64,000 nt of DNA, taken from contig CAAEFE010000095.1 in NCBI GenBank assembly GCA_900755095.1, positions 62,001 to 126,000 of the forward strand. Reading direction: 5' to 3'. Of the stretch, positions 7,950-15,786 are shown one piece after another (the stretch's first letter is position 1; each line of letters begins with the position of its first letter). The stretch is from an uncultured Bacteroides sp. (GTDB taxonomy: Bacteria; Bacteroidota; Bacteroidia; Bacteroidales; Bacteroidaceae). The position numbers and the translations under genes were made by a program. A model generated the notes under the pieces. It saw nothing but the letters and a program-made list of their open reading frames with translations, ran no database searches and was not told the origin of the DNA.

Positions 7950-10106
7950 ATGAGAAAACAAATCCTATTTGTCCTATTTTCACTGGCAACTCTTAGCATC
8001 CACGCTGACGAAGGCATGTGGATGCTAACCGATCTGAAAGCACAGAACGCTGTTGCCATGCGCGAACTTGGTCTCGAAATTCCGATAGAGGAAGTATACA
8101 ACGCAAATGGTCTTTCTCTAAAAGACGCTGTTGTACACTTCGGAGGAGGATGTACGGGAGAAGTTATCTCTTCCGAAGGACTGGTACTGACTAACCATCA
8201 CTGTGGTTATGGAGCTATCCAGCAACATAGTAATGTAGAACATGACTATCTGACAGATGGTTTCTGGGCTATGAACCGTGATGCGGAACTCCCTACTCCG
8301 GGATTGACCGTCACTTTTATCGACCGGATTCTCGATGTGACGGATTACGTCAACGAACAACTGAAAAAAGATCCGGACCCGGATGGTGTTAATTATCTAT
8401 CTCCAAGTTATCTTGGCAACGTAGCAGAACGTTTTGCCAAAGCCGAGAATATAGAAATAACTCCTGCAACAAAGTTGGAGCTCAAGGCTTTTTATGGAGG
8501 AAACAAATATTATCTGTTCATCAAAACAGTATACAGTGATATTCGTATGGTAGGGGCTCCTCCTTCTTCCATCGGTAAATTCGGAGCTGATACCGACAAC
8601 TGGATGTGGCCTCGTCACACAGGCGACTTTTCTCTCTTCCGTATTTACGCGGACAAGAATGGAAAACCGGCAGAATATTCTAAAGACAACGTTCCTCTGC
8701 AAGTGAAAAAACATCTGAAGATCAGCCTCGCCGGAGTTCAGGAAGGAGATTTCACCTTTGTCATGGGATTCCCCGGACGTAACTGGCGGTATATGATTGC
8801 CGACGAAGTGGAAGAACGGATGCAAACGACCAATTTCATGCGCCAGCATGTACGCGGAGCCCGTCAGAAAGTACTTATGGAGCAAATGCTGAAAGATCCG
8901 GCAGTGCGTATTCATTATGCAAGCAAATATGCTTCTTCGGCCAATTATTGGAAAAATGCAATCGGCATGAATGAAGGACTGATACGCCTCAATGTACTGG
9001 ATACCAAACGTGCACAGCAAGAAGAACTATTAGCCCGCGGCCGTGAGAAGGGAGATGATTCGTATCAGAAAGCCTTTGATGAGATTCGCTCTATTGTATC
9101 TCACCGACGCGATGCGCTATATCATCAGCAGGCTATCAATGAAGCATTGGTCACCGCCCTTGATTTTATGCGTATCCCTTCCACGACAGAATTGGTTACC
9201 GCTCTGAAATCGAAAGATAAAGAGCAGATAAAAGAAGCAAAACTAAAACTGAAGAAAGAAGGTGATAAGTATTTTGCTTCTGTCCCTTTCCCCGACGTGG
9301 AACGGATGGTAGCGAAAGAAATGCTGAAGACTTATGCCAACTACATTCCTGCAGAACAACGAATCAACATCTTCGAAATCATCAATTCTCGTTTCAAGGG
9401 AAGTATTGACGCCTTCGTTGATGCCTGTTTCGAACATTCCATTTTCGGCAATCCTAAAAACTTTGAGAAGTTTATCAAGAAACCAAGTTTGTATAAAATA
9501 GGATATGACTGGATGGTATTATTCAAATATTCTGTTACCGACGGAATTCTGAAAACAGCCATTGCCATGAAAGAAGCCAATCAGAACTATGACGCAGCTC
9601 ATAAAGTATGGGTGAAAGGCATGATGGACATGAGACAGGAAAAAGGAACGCCGATTTATCCGGATGCGAACTCTACTTTACGATTGACATACGGCCAGGT
9701 GCTTTCTTATGAACCGGCTGACGGTGTGGTATATGATGCTCATACCACCCTCAAAGGTGTGATGGAAAAAGAAGATCAGGGAAACTGGGAATTCGTAGTG
9801 CCTCAAAAGCTAAAAGAGTTATATAAATCCCAGGATTATGGACGTTATGGCAAAAACGGTGAAATGCCTGTCTGCTTTATCGTAAACACCGACAATACAG
9901 GAGGAAACTCCGGTAGTCCGGTATTTAACAGCAAAGGTCAGTTGGTTGGAACTGCTTTCGACCGCAACTTTGAAGGCTTAACAGGAGACATTGCTTTCCG
10001 TCCTTCATCGCAGCGAGCCGCTTGTGTTGACATCCGCTATACCTTGTTTATCATCGATAAATACGCAGGAGCCTCTCATATCATCGACGAACTTAGCATT
10101 GAGTAA
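7950..10106 (+). CDS. S46 dipeptidyl-peptidase, DPP11-like (Asp/Glu-specific)
   Basis: This is a 718-residue paralogue of the upstream gene, and its ATG directly follows that gene's TAA. It has a signal peptide (SIHA-DEGMW) and the same S46 motifs: [20 protein letters not shown] and GGNSGSP with Ser654. The key difference is Arg672 (AFDRNFE) where the neighbour has Gly. In Porphyromonas DPP11 the equivalent Arg selects acidic P1 residues. The pair would therefore release both hydrophobic and Asp/Glu dipeptides in the periplasm for uptake and fermentation. The specificity is inferred from this residue, not measured. Confidence 0.9.
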   Translation: MRKQILFVLFSLATLSIHADEGMWMLTDLKAQNAVAMRELGLEIPIEEVYNANGLSLKDAVVHFGGGCTGEVISSEGLVLTNHHCGYGAIQQHSNVEHDYLTDGFWAMNRDAELPTPGLTVTFIDRILDVTDYVNEQLKKDPDPDGVNYLSPSYLGNVAERFAKAENIEITPATKLELKAFYGGNKYYLFIKTVYSDIRMVGAPPSSIGKFGADTDNWMWPRHTGDFSLFRIYADKNGKPAEYSKDNVPLQVKKHLKISLAGVQEGDFTFVMGFPGRNWRYMIADEVEERMQTTNFMRQHVRGARQKVLMEQMLKDPAVRIHYASKYASSANYWKNAIGMNEGLIRLNVLDTKRAQQEELLARGREKGDDSYQKAFDEIRSIVSHRRDALYHQQAINEALVTALDFMRIPSTTELVTALKSKDKEQIKEAKLKLKKEGDKYFASVPFPDVERMVAKEMLKTYANYIPAEQRINIFEIINSRFKGSIDAFVDACFEHSIFGNPKNFEKFIKKPSLYKIGYDWMVLFKYSVTDGILKTAIAMKEANQNYDAAHKVWVKGMMDMRQEKGTPIYPDANSTLRLTYGQVLSYEPADGVVYDAHTTLKGVMEKEDQGNWEFVVPQKLKELYKSQDYGRYGKNGEMPVCFIVNTDNTGGNSGSPVFNSKGQLVGTAFDRNFEGLTGDIAFRPSSQRAACVDIRYTLFIIDKYAGASHIIDELSIE

Positions 10107-10116
10107 GTTGAGAGTT

Positions 10117-10182
10117 GAGAATTAAAAATTGAGAAATAAAAGTTATGCCATCTGGCATTATATTTCTCAATTTTTAATTCTC
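10117..10182. terminator. Long AT-rich hairpin between the DPP11 gene and the HicB-like gene
   Basis: Two perfect 22-nt arms (10117-10138 and 10161-10182) enclose a 22-nt spacer that itself holds the small stem TGCCA-TC-TGGCA. It lies between convergent genes and probably terminates both transcripts. The arm word GAATTAAAAATTGA recurs at 59519. Confidence 0.65.
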
Positions 10183-10192
10183 TATTTTCAAT

Positions 10193-10375
10193 TTATATAA
10201 ACTCTTCCACCATATACATCTCGTCAATCATCTCATTCATTATATTCTGTAAATTCTGAACTGCTTCTTCAGGAGATTCCCCATAAGCATTACATTGCAT
10301 ATTTACAGTCAACCAGGCATAGTAGCCACCATCTGATGCGCGTTCAAGCACATAATCCGTTCTGTTTAGTTTCAT
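10193..10375 (-). CDS. Orphan HicB-like small protein
   Basis: This 60-residue protein has the HicB-type beta-alpha core: GGYYAWLTVNMQCNAYGESPEEAVQNLQNIM, shown here as GGYYAWLTVN then GESPEEAVQNLQ. HicB proteins are partly RNase-H-like antitoxins that neutralise the small HicA RNase. No HicA gene lies on either side, and the C-terminal DNA-binding part of long HicB proteins is missing. It is thus a solitary HicB-fold protein, perhaps a regulator or binding protein. Its ATG overlaps the stop of the upstream glycosyltransferase gene by 4 nt (ATGA), indicating translational coupling. Confidence 0.65.
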   Translation of the reverse strand: MKLNRTDYVLERASDGGYYAWLTVNMQCNAYGESPEEAVQNLQNIMNEMIDEMYMVEEFI

Positions 10376-11499
10376 ATTGGTAAATAATTAGTGAATGTTG
10401 GTATTGAAGTTATTTCTGAATGTGAAGCTGCCAGTTTCTCCAGTTCACGGATCATCCGACGTTCACAGCTACGAACCCAATAAACGAAATGACGGTTCGG
10501 AGTATATTCTCCTGCAAAACGAAGCAACGGCTGCAAATCAAAGGAATCACTGATTATTCCTACCCCCGCTTTCATTGCATCATAGGCATTGCAGTCTTGT
10601 TCAATATGTGCCGGAACCATTAATACAGGTTTTCCAAGATACATTGCTTCGCAAATAGACTCGAAGCCTGCCGTACTGGCATAAGCCTTACAACCCGCCA
10701 TAGCATTAAGAAACTTCACATCATCTATTTGATGGAAACTCAATGTTTCGTCAATCCGTGTCACCTCTTCAGCATCCGATCTATCCCAGAAAAAAGTTAA
10801 AGGAACTTCCGGATGTTTCGCATGAAAACTCTCCACGCTATCAGCAAACCCGGAATTAACCATATATCCATGAATATAATCACCCTTTTCCGGACGGATA
10901 GCGGTCACTTCCTGACGAATCAATGGAGGAACGGTCACTATTTGATTCATATCATCCTGTTCCATTTCCAGGAAAGACAAAGCCAGTTTCTTCGAAGATC
11001 TTAGAGCGGTCATCCGGGTAAAGAAACGCAGCATCCATAACTGGCACGAATTTTTATCCGGAAACTCGAAATCACGATGTAAAAACAGATACTGATGCCC
11101 AACACAAATATACGGAACGGAGGGACGGAAGAGTGCATAGGTAAGTCCGGTTAAAAGCTCGTAGAAGTTGATGACAACTTCCGCCCCTGTCTCCCTGATC
11201 CGCTGATTTATATAATACATGCTACGAAGATACTCCGGTAATCTTAATAAATTGTATGCAAAGCTTTTCGTCAGGTTCGCCCGTTTATTATCTGCCGTAG
11301 GCAGAAAGTTCGGACTAATGAATCGCTTCACCGGTGCATGAATACTCCGATTGAAAAATCCCGGCAAAGTACGTGTCGAGCTTTTCCCGACTAAGACTTC
11401 CACTACTTCATGCCCATTGCGCAATAACATTTCTTCGAGAGTGATTGCCTGTGTAAAATGCCCTCTCCCCTCACCTTGAACAATAAATAAAAATTTCAT
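10372..11499 (-). CDS. GT-B glycosyltransferase (MurG/UGT-like)
   Basis: The protein of 375 residues has no signal peptide. The N-terminus MKFLFIVQGEGRGHFTQAITL carries the Gly-rich loop and GHxTQA pattern of MurG/UGT-like GT-B enzymes. The C-terminal half holds ACKAYASTAGFESICEAMYLGKP and VPAHIEQDCNA, the typical donor-nucleotide site with an acidic residue and Gln/Asn near the end. The donor and acceptor sugars are unknown; a lipid-linked or envelope glycan is plausible. It overlaps the HicB-like gene by 4 nt, which is an unusual partner. Confidence 0.75.
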   Translation of the reverse strand: MKFLFIVQGEGRGHFTQAITLEEMLLRNGHEVVEVLVGKSSTRTLPGFFNRSIHAPVKRFISPNFLPTADNKRANLTKSFAYNLLRLPEYLRSMYYINQRIRETGAEVVINFYELLTGLTYALFRPSVPYICVGHQYLFLHRDFEFPDKNSCQLWMLRFFTRMTALRSSKKLALSFLEMEQDDMNQIVTVPPLIRQEVTAIRPEKGDYIHGYMVNSGFADSVESFHAKHPEVPLTFFWDRSDAEEVTRIDETLSFHQIDDVKFLNAMAGCKAYASTAGFESICEAMYLGKPVLMVPAHIEQDCNAYDAMKAGVGIISDSFDLQPLLRFAGEYTPNRHFVYWVRSCERRMIRELEKLAASHSEITSIPTFTNYLPI

Positions 11500-11616
11500 A
11501 GTTCCATTATTTTTAGATACGCAAAATTCCCTCTTTCACATTACAAGATGATGACTCTATGATTACTATTTCATGAACAAAATCAGCTTTTTCTCGTTAT
11601 ATAATAAAATAGAAAT

Positions 11617-11624
11617 TATATTTG
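11617..11624 (+). promoter_or_regulatory. Candidate -7 element TATATTTG for the thioredoxin pair
   Basis: TATATTTG matches the Bacteroides -7 and lies 43 nt before the thioredoxin ATG. No TTTG is seen at the usual upstream distance. Confidence 0.4.
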
Positions 11625-11667
11625 CGGTCTTCAAAGACTGCTTTTTAACTCTAAGAAAGAAAAGATT

Positions 11668-11967
11668 ATGGAAAAATTTGAAGATTTAATACAGTCACCA
11701 GTGCCCGTTTTAGTTGATTTCTTTGCAGAATGGTGTGGACCTTGCAAAGCAATGAAACCGGTTTTAGAAGAACTAAAACTTATTGTGGGAGATAAAGCAC
11801 GTATTGCAAAGATAGACGTTGACCAGCATGAAGACCTGGCTACTAAATATCGCATACAAGCTGTACCGACCTTTATACTGTTCAAGAATGGAGAGGCTGT
11901 CTGGAGACATTCCGGCGTAATCCATAGTAGCGAACTGCAAGGGGTTATCGAGAAGCATTATACATAA
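11668..11967 (+). CDS. Thioredoxin (cytoplasmic)
   Basis: This 99-residue protein is a single thioredoxin domain with the active site WCGPCK, the cis-Pro segment AVPTF and the Asp of VDFFAEW. It should reduce disulfides in the cytoplasm with electrons from thioredoxin reductase. It has no signal peptide. The exported thioredoxin-fold gene starts 17 nt downstream, so the two form an operon that may connect cytoplasmic and envelope thiol pools together with DsbD at 56.4-58.5 kb. Bacteroides carry several thioredoxins, and I cannot say which numbered one this is. Confidence 0.93.
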   Translation: MEKFEDLIQSPVPVLVDFFAEWCGPCKAMKPVLEELKLIVGDKARIAKIDVDQHEDLATKYRIQAVPTFILFKNGEAVWRHSGVIHSSELQGVIEKHYT

Positions 11968-11984
11968 AAAGATAATAATAACGA

Positions 11985-12449
11985 ATGAAGAAAGTATTAG
12001 TAATGGTAGCCCTCGTCATGGCAAGCGTAATTGTATACGCATTCAATGACAGTAGGGAAACTAATCAAGGTAAAAAAGAGGTAACAGGTAACGGTGAAGT
12101 CGTCGTAATGGACAAAGAAATGTTTCTGAAAGACGTCTTCGATTATGAGAAATCAAAGGAGTGGAATTATAAAGGTAATAAGCCCGCCATCATCGACTTA
12201 TATGCAGATTGGTGCGGACCATGTCGCCAGACAGCTCCTATCATGAAAGAATTGGCAAAGGAATATGCCGGAAAAATTGTCATCTACAAAGTCAATGTAG
12301 ATAAACAAAAAGAACTGGCAGCTTTATTTAATGCAACAAGTATTCCATTGTTTGTATTCATTCCCATGAAAGGAGATCCACAGCTTTTCCGTGGAGCTGC
12401 TGACAAGGCAACTTACAAAAAAGCGATTGATGAATTTCTCTTGAAGTAA
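11985..12449 (+). CDS. Exported thioredoxin-fold protein
   Basis: The protein of 154 residues has an N-terminal hydrophobic signal (VLVMVALVMASVIVYA), a short linker and a thioredoxin domain with WCGPCR and cis-Pro SIPLF. It probably acts in the periplasm as a disulfide reductase, with DsbD supplying electrons. B. fragilis has a secreted thioredoxin called TrxP with this plan, but identity to it is not shown. It shares an operon with the cytoplasmic thioredoxin and ends at a strong terminator. Confidence 0.88.
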   Translation: MKKVLVMVALVMASVIVYAFNDSRETNQGKKEVTGNGEVVVMDKEMFLKDVFDYEKSKEWNYKGNKPAIIDLYADWCGPCRQTAPIMKELAKEYAGKIVIYKVNVDKQKELAALFNATSIPLFVFIPMKGDPQLFRGAADKATYKKAIDEFLLK

Positions 12450-12500
12450 AGAAGAAAATATAGTGACGCTATCCGGTCGGGATAGTAACGCTATAATAGG

Positions 12501-12541
12501 AAAAGAGTGACGGTATCCTTGCAAGATACCGTCACTCTTTT
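12501..12541. terminator. Bidirectional intrinsic terminator
   Basis: Perfect 17-bp arms 12501-12517 and 12525-12541 surround a 7-nt loop, with A4 on one side and T4 on the other. It separates the thioredoxin operon from the convergent nitroreductase. Confidence 0.88.
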
Positions 12542-12558
12542 GTATATCTTGCCAATCC

Positions 12559-13194
12559 TTATTTGAAGTATCCCACAGGATGATTCATCATTGGCATTTG
12601 GCTATCTTTCAATTTCAAAACTTTCTTCAATTGTTCATTGTCCATCGAAGCGCGTGGCACTGTTGCTATGTTAGCAGCGGAACAGAATATTGAAATATTT
12701 TGAGAAACGATGCCGGAATCCATAGCCCCCATCAACTGGCTGCGTGCACTCTTCGCATCTCCAAATCTGGAAAGATCACTGATTAACACCAAGGACACCG
12801 GAGCTGTTTTCACAAATGCCTGTCCACCGGCTACTGCTCCACGATGATCTCCTTCAGCAACCAGAGTCAACTGATGATTTTTAGCATCATACAGATAACT
12901 TCCTTCAGGTAATACTACATATACATCCACATCCTGCTTATTCAACGCCGACGGAGCTGTTCTCATTCCGGATTCCTTACGGTTTATCCCATTAGCAGCC
13001 CATAACAAATCAGACAGATCCGACAGACTCAATGATTTAGAAGCATACTCGCGAGTTGAATGTCGTTCAGACAATGCCTTCATCACCGCACCGGTACGGT
13101 TTAAATTAGGCTTCGGCAATTTAATCACTTTGTCAGCAGCAAAAGCAGCCACCGAAAGCATTAAACAAACTAACAATAGTTGTACTTTTCTCAT
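12559..13194 (-). CDS. Exported nitroreductase-family protein
   Basis: The protein of 211 residues has a clear Sec signal peptide (LLLVCLMLSVAAFA). The nitroreductase fold shows the FMN-phosphate motif RHSTREY near residue 44, SDLLWAANGINR, RTAPSA and the C-terminal MNHPVGY. Nitroreductases are FMN enzymes that reduce nitro or flavin/ene substrates using NAD(P)H, so an exported form is unusual because the periplasm lacks free NAD(P)H. SagB-type relatives use FMN for oxidation. The substrate is unknown. It is a single gene between two strong terminators. Confidence 0.82.
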   Translation of the reverse strand: MRKVQLLLVCLMLSVAAFAADKVIKLPKPNLNRTGAVMKALSERHSTREYASKSLSLSDLSDLLWAANGINRKESGMRTAPSALNKQDVDVYVVLPEGSYLYDAKNHQLTLVAEGDHRGAVAGGQAFVKTAPVSLVLISDLSRFGDAKSARSQLMGAMDSGIVSQNISIFCSAANIATVPRASMDNEQLKKVLKLKDSQMPMMNHPVGYFK

Positions 13195-13233
13195 AACTGT
13201 GGTATTTAAAAATTGATAGACAAATATAAATAA

Positions 13234-13269
13234 AAAAGGTCTGTATTCGTTGCAGAATACAGACCTTTT
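13234..13269 (-). terminator. Intrinsic terminator after the rubrerythrin gene
   Basis: Perfect 15-bp arms 13234-13248 and 13255-13269 enclose the loop GTTGCA, with a T-rich tail in the minus direction. It ends the perR-like/rubrerythrin operon. Confidence 0.85.
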
Positions 13270-13288
13270 AAGAGTTTATTAGGCTTAA

Positions 13289-13849
13289 TTATTTCTTATC
13301 ACCGAAATAACGGTTGTACAATCCTTCAAAACCTTTACCGTGACGAGCTTCGTCTTTGCACATTTCGTGTACAGTGTCATGGATAGCATCCAGATTCAGA
13401 GCTTTAGCACGAGTTGCGATACGTTTTTTGTCTTCGCATGCACCTTGTTCAGCATCTTTACGTTTCTGCAGGTTCGTTTTAGTATCCCATACGCAGTCGC
13501 CCAACAATTCCGCAAACTTAGCAGCATGTTCAGCTTCTTCCCAAGCGTAACGTTTGAAAGCTTCAGCTACTTCAGGATAACCTTCACGGTCTGCCTGACG
13601 GCTCATAGCCAAATACATACCAACTTCAGTACATTCTCCCATGAAGTGATTGTTCAGGTCCTTAATCATTTCTTCGTCACAACCTTTTGCCACACCAATA
13701 ACGTGTTCGTCAGCAAAAGACAATGCGCCACCTTCTACCTCAACAACTTCTACGAATTTGCTGGCAGGAGCTTTACACAATGGGCATTTTTCAGGAGCTG
13801 CGTCACCTTCATGAACGTAACCGCATACAGTACATCTAAATTTTTTCAT
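13289..13849 (-). CDS. Reverse rubrerythrin (NADH peroxidase type)
   Basis: The protein of 186 residues carries an N-terminal rubredoxin domain (Cys6, Cys9, Cys22, Cys25; one Fe) followed by a ferritin-like di-iron domain with [20 protein letters not shown] and DEARH ligands. This domain order is the reverse of classical rubrerythrin and defines reverse rubrerythrins, which reduce peroxide and sometimes oxygen in the anaerobe cytoplasm. It sits 22 nt downstream of a PerR-like repressor gene and must be co-transcribed with it, as expected for peroxide defence. Confidence 0.92.
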   Translation of the reverse strand: MKKFRCTVCGYVHEGDAAPEKCPLCKAPASKFVEVVEVEGGALSFADEHVIGVAKGCDEEMIKDLNNHFMGECTEVGMYLAMSRQADREGYPEVAEAFKRYAWEEAEHAAKFAELLGDCVWDTKTNLQKRKDAEQGACEDKKRIATRAKALNLDAIHDTVHEMCKDEARHGKGFEGLYNRYFGDKK

Positions 13850-13871
13850 TTTCTTCTCAATTTTAAATTAA

Positions 13872-14300
13872 TTAGTCAATACGTGTTTCTTTATCTTTAC
13901 TTAAGCAATTCTTGCAAATACCTTTATAATAATAATGAACTTCTGATACCTGGTGACCATCCATGTCTATATTCTCCACTTTCTTTATGGCTTCCGGGCA
14001 TTTCAGATCATAAATGTGTCCACAACGCTTGCACAAAAAATGAGAATGTACGGAAGTATCTGCGTCAAAGTTCGTATTCTTCTCATCAATTGTAAGCATC
14101 AAGGCTGCTCCTTGCTCCGAAAACAATTTCAATGTATTATAAACCGTAGTTTTTGAAAGTGTCGGCATCGAGGGAGATAGTGCAGTATATATATCATCAG
14201 CTGATGGATGAATCGGATTATCCATCAGATATTCCATGATAGCGATACGCTGCATGGACGGCTTGATATTATGTTCTAATAATCGATCGTATGGCTTCAT
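13872..14300 (-). CDS. perR: Fur-family repressor, PerR-like
   Basis: This 142-residue Fur-family regulator has a winged HTH (MQRIAIMEYLMDN, ADDIYTALS, SKTTVYNTLKLF). The metal-binding and dimer domain shows HSHFLCKRC and GICKNC, which give a structural Zn(Cys)4 site. Fur-family members sense Fe, Zn or peroxide. The direct link to a peroxidase gene and a PerR-box-like palindrome just upstream (14328-14342) favour peroxide sensing, and hence the PerR name. The exact metal is inferred. A good promoter lies at 14351-14382. Confidence 0.85.
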   Translation of the reverse strand: MKPYDRLLEHNIKPSMQRIAIMEYLMDNPIHPSADDIYTALSPSMPTLSKTTVYNTLKLFSEQGAALMLTIDEKNTNFDADTSVHSHFLCKRCGHIYDLKCPEAIKKVENIDMDGHQVSEVHYYYKGICKNCLSKDKETRID

Positions 14301-14327
14301 TATCTTCCCTTTCTTTCAAAGTTGTAT

Positions 14328-14342
14328 TTATTACAATTATAA
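14328..14342 (-). promoter_or_regulatory. PerR-box-like operator
   Basis: The minus strand reads TTATAATTGTAATAA, differing at only two positions from the B. subtilis PerR box TTATAATnATTATAA. It lies between the -7 element and the repressor start, over the expected transcription start, so it would give autoregulation and peroxide induction. Confidence 0.6.
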
Positions 14343-14350
14343 ATTCAATG

Positions 14351-14382
14351 CAAAGATAAAGAGTTTCAATATTATTTCCAAA
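14351..14382 (-). promoter_or_regulatory. Promoter TTTG-N20-TATCTTTG of the perR-rubrerythrin operon
   Basis: The minus-strand TTTG (14382-14379) and TATCTTTG (14358-14351) are separated by 20 nt, close to the Bacteroides consensus. The promoter is 50 nt upstream of the repressor ATG. Confidence 0.75.
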
Positions 14383-14436
14383 TAAATCTTCGTTTTTTTA
14401 TATATAATCTGTACTACTGAAGATTAATACAAAAAC

Positions 14437-14475
14437 AAAACCGTTTAAGTGCAAGAAACTGACTTAAACGGTTTT
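14437..14475. terminator. Intrinsic terminator at the end of the protease/SusCD operon
   Basis: Perfect 14-bp arms 14437-14450 and 14462-14475 (AAAACCGTTTAAGT and complement) surround an 11-nt loop. It directly follows the stop of the last operon gene at 14504. Confidence 0.85.
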
Positions 14476-14503
14476 ATTATAAAAGATACTAAAAGTATCA
14501 AGA

Positions 14504-14998
14504 TTAGAATGAAGTTCGTGTTCCGGTTAAGATATCTGATGGTATATCCTCACATCGAGTATAAACTTTTATTTCCCCCATATCCTCTTTAGCAGTCCAT
14601 ACCATTGAAATATCAGTTAACCCCGAAACGATATATGAATATTCCCATTCATCGTCCGTATCAAGCTGGTAATAATAAGTACCGCTAATAACATCTCCGT
14701 AATCCTCCTCTTTATTCAGAGTAAAGGAGCCGGGAATTTGCTGGGACGTAGCACTGTTGAGGTTTGTATAAATGGTATAAGAACGTTTTCCGTCTTTCTC
14801 TTTCCGGTCAAACTTGATATAATAGTATCGTGTATCACCGTCTATCTTTTCTCCATTCCATTCACTCAATCGCCAAGTCCCTGCAATATTCGCATAATTT
14901 ACATCCTTCGTATCAGGAAGCTTCACTTCATCGTCGTCTCCACATGACATAAATAATGCCATAGTGAGCAGTAACATCATTTTGAATATATTTTTCAT
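14504..14998 (-). CDS. Small lipoprotein of lipocalin-like type
   Basis: The protein of 164 residues begins with a lipoprotein signal (MALFMSC, Cys19 from ATG 14998) followed by acidic GDDDE, a surface-export signal in Bacteroides. The rest is beta-rich with an IAGTWRLSEWNGEK start typical of lipocalin-like small lipoproteins. The function is unknown. It is the last gene of the nine-gene SusCD operon, just after DUF1573. An ATG two codons earlier (15004) is possible. Confidence 0.7.
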   Translation of the reverse strand: MKNIFKMMLLLTMALFMSCGDDDEVKLPDTKDVNYANIAGTWRLSEWNGEKIDGDTRYYYIKFDRKEKDGKRSYTIYTNLNSATSQQIPGSFTLNKEEDYGDVISGTYYYQLDTDDEWEYSYIVSGLTDISMVWTAKEDMGEIKVYTRCEDIPSDILTGTRTSF

Positions 14999-15019
14999 AT
15001 ACATATTTTATAATAATTA

Positions 15020-15778
15020 TTATTGTAACAATAGTTTCACCTGTATTCTCCTTTCGCAAGGCCGGACAGGAATACCATCCAACATAAAATGAAATGTAAT
15101 TTCATTCTTTTGAGGTAGTAAGCCCTTATCAATAGAAAGAACCATATCAGCTTCTATTCCCGGAGAAATAATTTCCGGTTCTGTATGGAAGTGAATGTAT
15201 TCCGGTAACAACAAGGCTGATAACCTCAAAGGCTGTTTCCCTGTATTAACGCATACAAATCTTTCCACTTGCCTCCCTTCTCGGGAAAGTATCCTGACTT
15301 GCCAATCCTTTCTTTTCAGCCGTAATGTGTTCCCTATATATACAGGATAGTCCCTCCATCGGTCAGCGGTAGGCAATACCTTACCGACGAGTGCCAACTT
15401 AGCTGTAGGATGCTCCTTCGAAAGATCGGTATAAACAAACGCTTCCCTATACAAATCACCAGCCTGATCCATTGGATGAAAGACCAATATGATTTCTCCC
15501 TGCTCTCCCGGTTGCACTACCTTTTTATCATATTTGGCTACCGTACAACCACAGGAAGTAGTTAACTTGGAAAGGTATATAGGCTTCTTGCTTACATTAT
15601 GATATTTAAAATGATACATTGCCGGATCATCGTCTTCTGATAAAGTTCCTATATTCATTACTGTATGTTCAAACTGCAAGACTTGTTCGACTGTTTCCTG
15701 CGCAAAGCTATGCACAGGAAACAGGTAAATAAGAAGGAACAGCCCAAGTTCGATGGTTTCGGCAAGATATCGTTTCAT
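15020..15778 (-). CDS. Exported DUF1573 protein
   Basis: The protein of 252 residues has a signal peptide ending near HSFAQ. DUF1573 features are FEHTVMNIGTLSEDD, then FKYHNVSKKPIYLSKLTTSCGCTV and FHPMDQAGDLYREAFVYTD, an immunoglobulin-like ASH/MSP fold. A second Ig-like module follows. DUF1573 proteins are common in Bacteroidetes surface operons and have no firm biochemical role. ATG 15778 is chosen over the upstream in-frame TTG at 15796, which would overlap the subtilase gene. It begins 8 nt after the subtilase stop. Confidence 0.78.
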   Translation of the reverse strand: MKRYLAETIELGLFLLIYLFPVHSFAQETVEQVLQFEHTVMNIGTLSEDDDPAMYHFKYHNVSKKPIYLSKLTTSCGCTVAKYDKKVVQPGEQGEIILVFHPMDQAGDLYREAFVYTDLSKEHPTAKLALVGKVLPTADRWRDYPVYIGNTLRLKRKDWQVRILSREGRQVERFVCVNTGKQPLRLSALLLPEYIHFHTEPEIISPGIEADMVLSIDKGLLPQKNEITFHFMLDGIPVRPCERRIQVKLLLQ

Positions 15779-15786
15779 AATAGAGT

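Noticed and set aside
8397..9020. 207-codon minus-strand frame inside the DPP11-like gene
   Set aside because: The plus-strand gene is secure and the frame has no recognisable motif.
10193..10375. Possible HicAB toxin-antitoxin system
   Set aside because: No HicA-like frame is found on either side, only the HicB-like protein.
13340..14095. 251-codon plus-strand open frame opposite rubrerythrin and perR
   Set aside because: It is a shadow of two well-supported minus-strand genes and its translation is low-complexity with no family resemblance.
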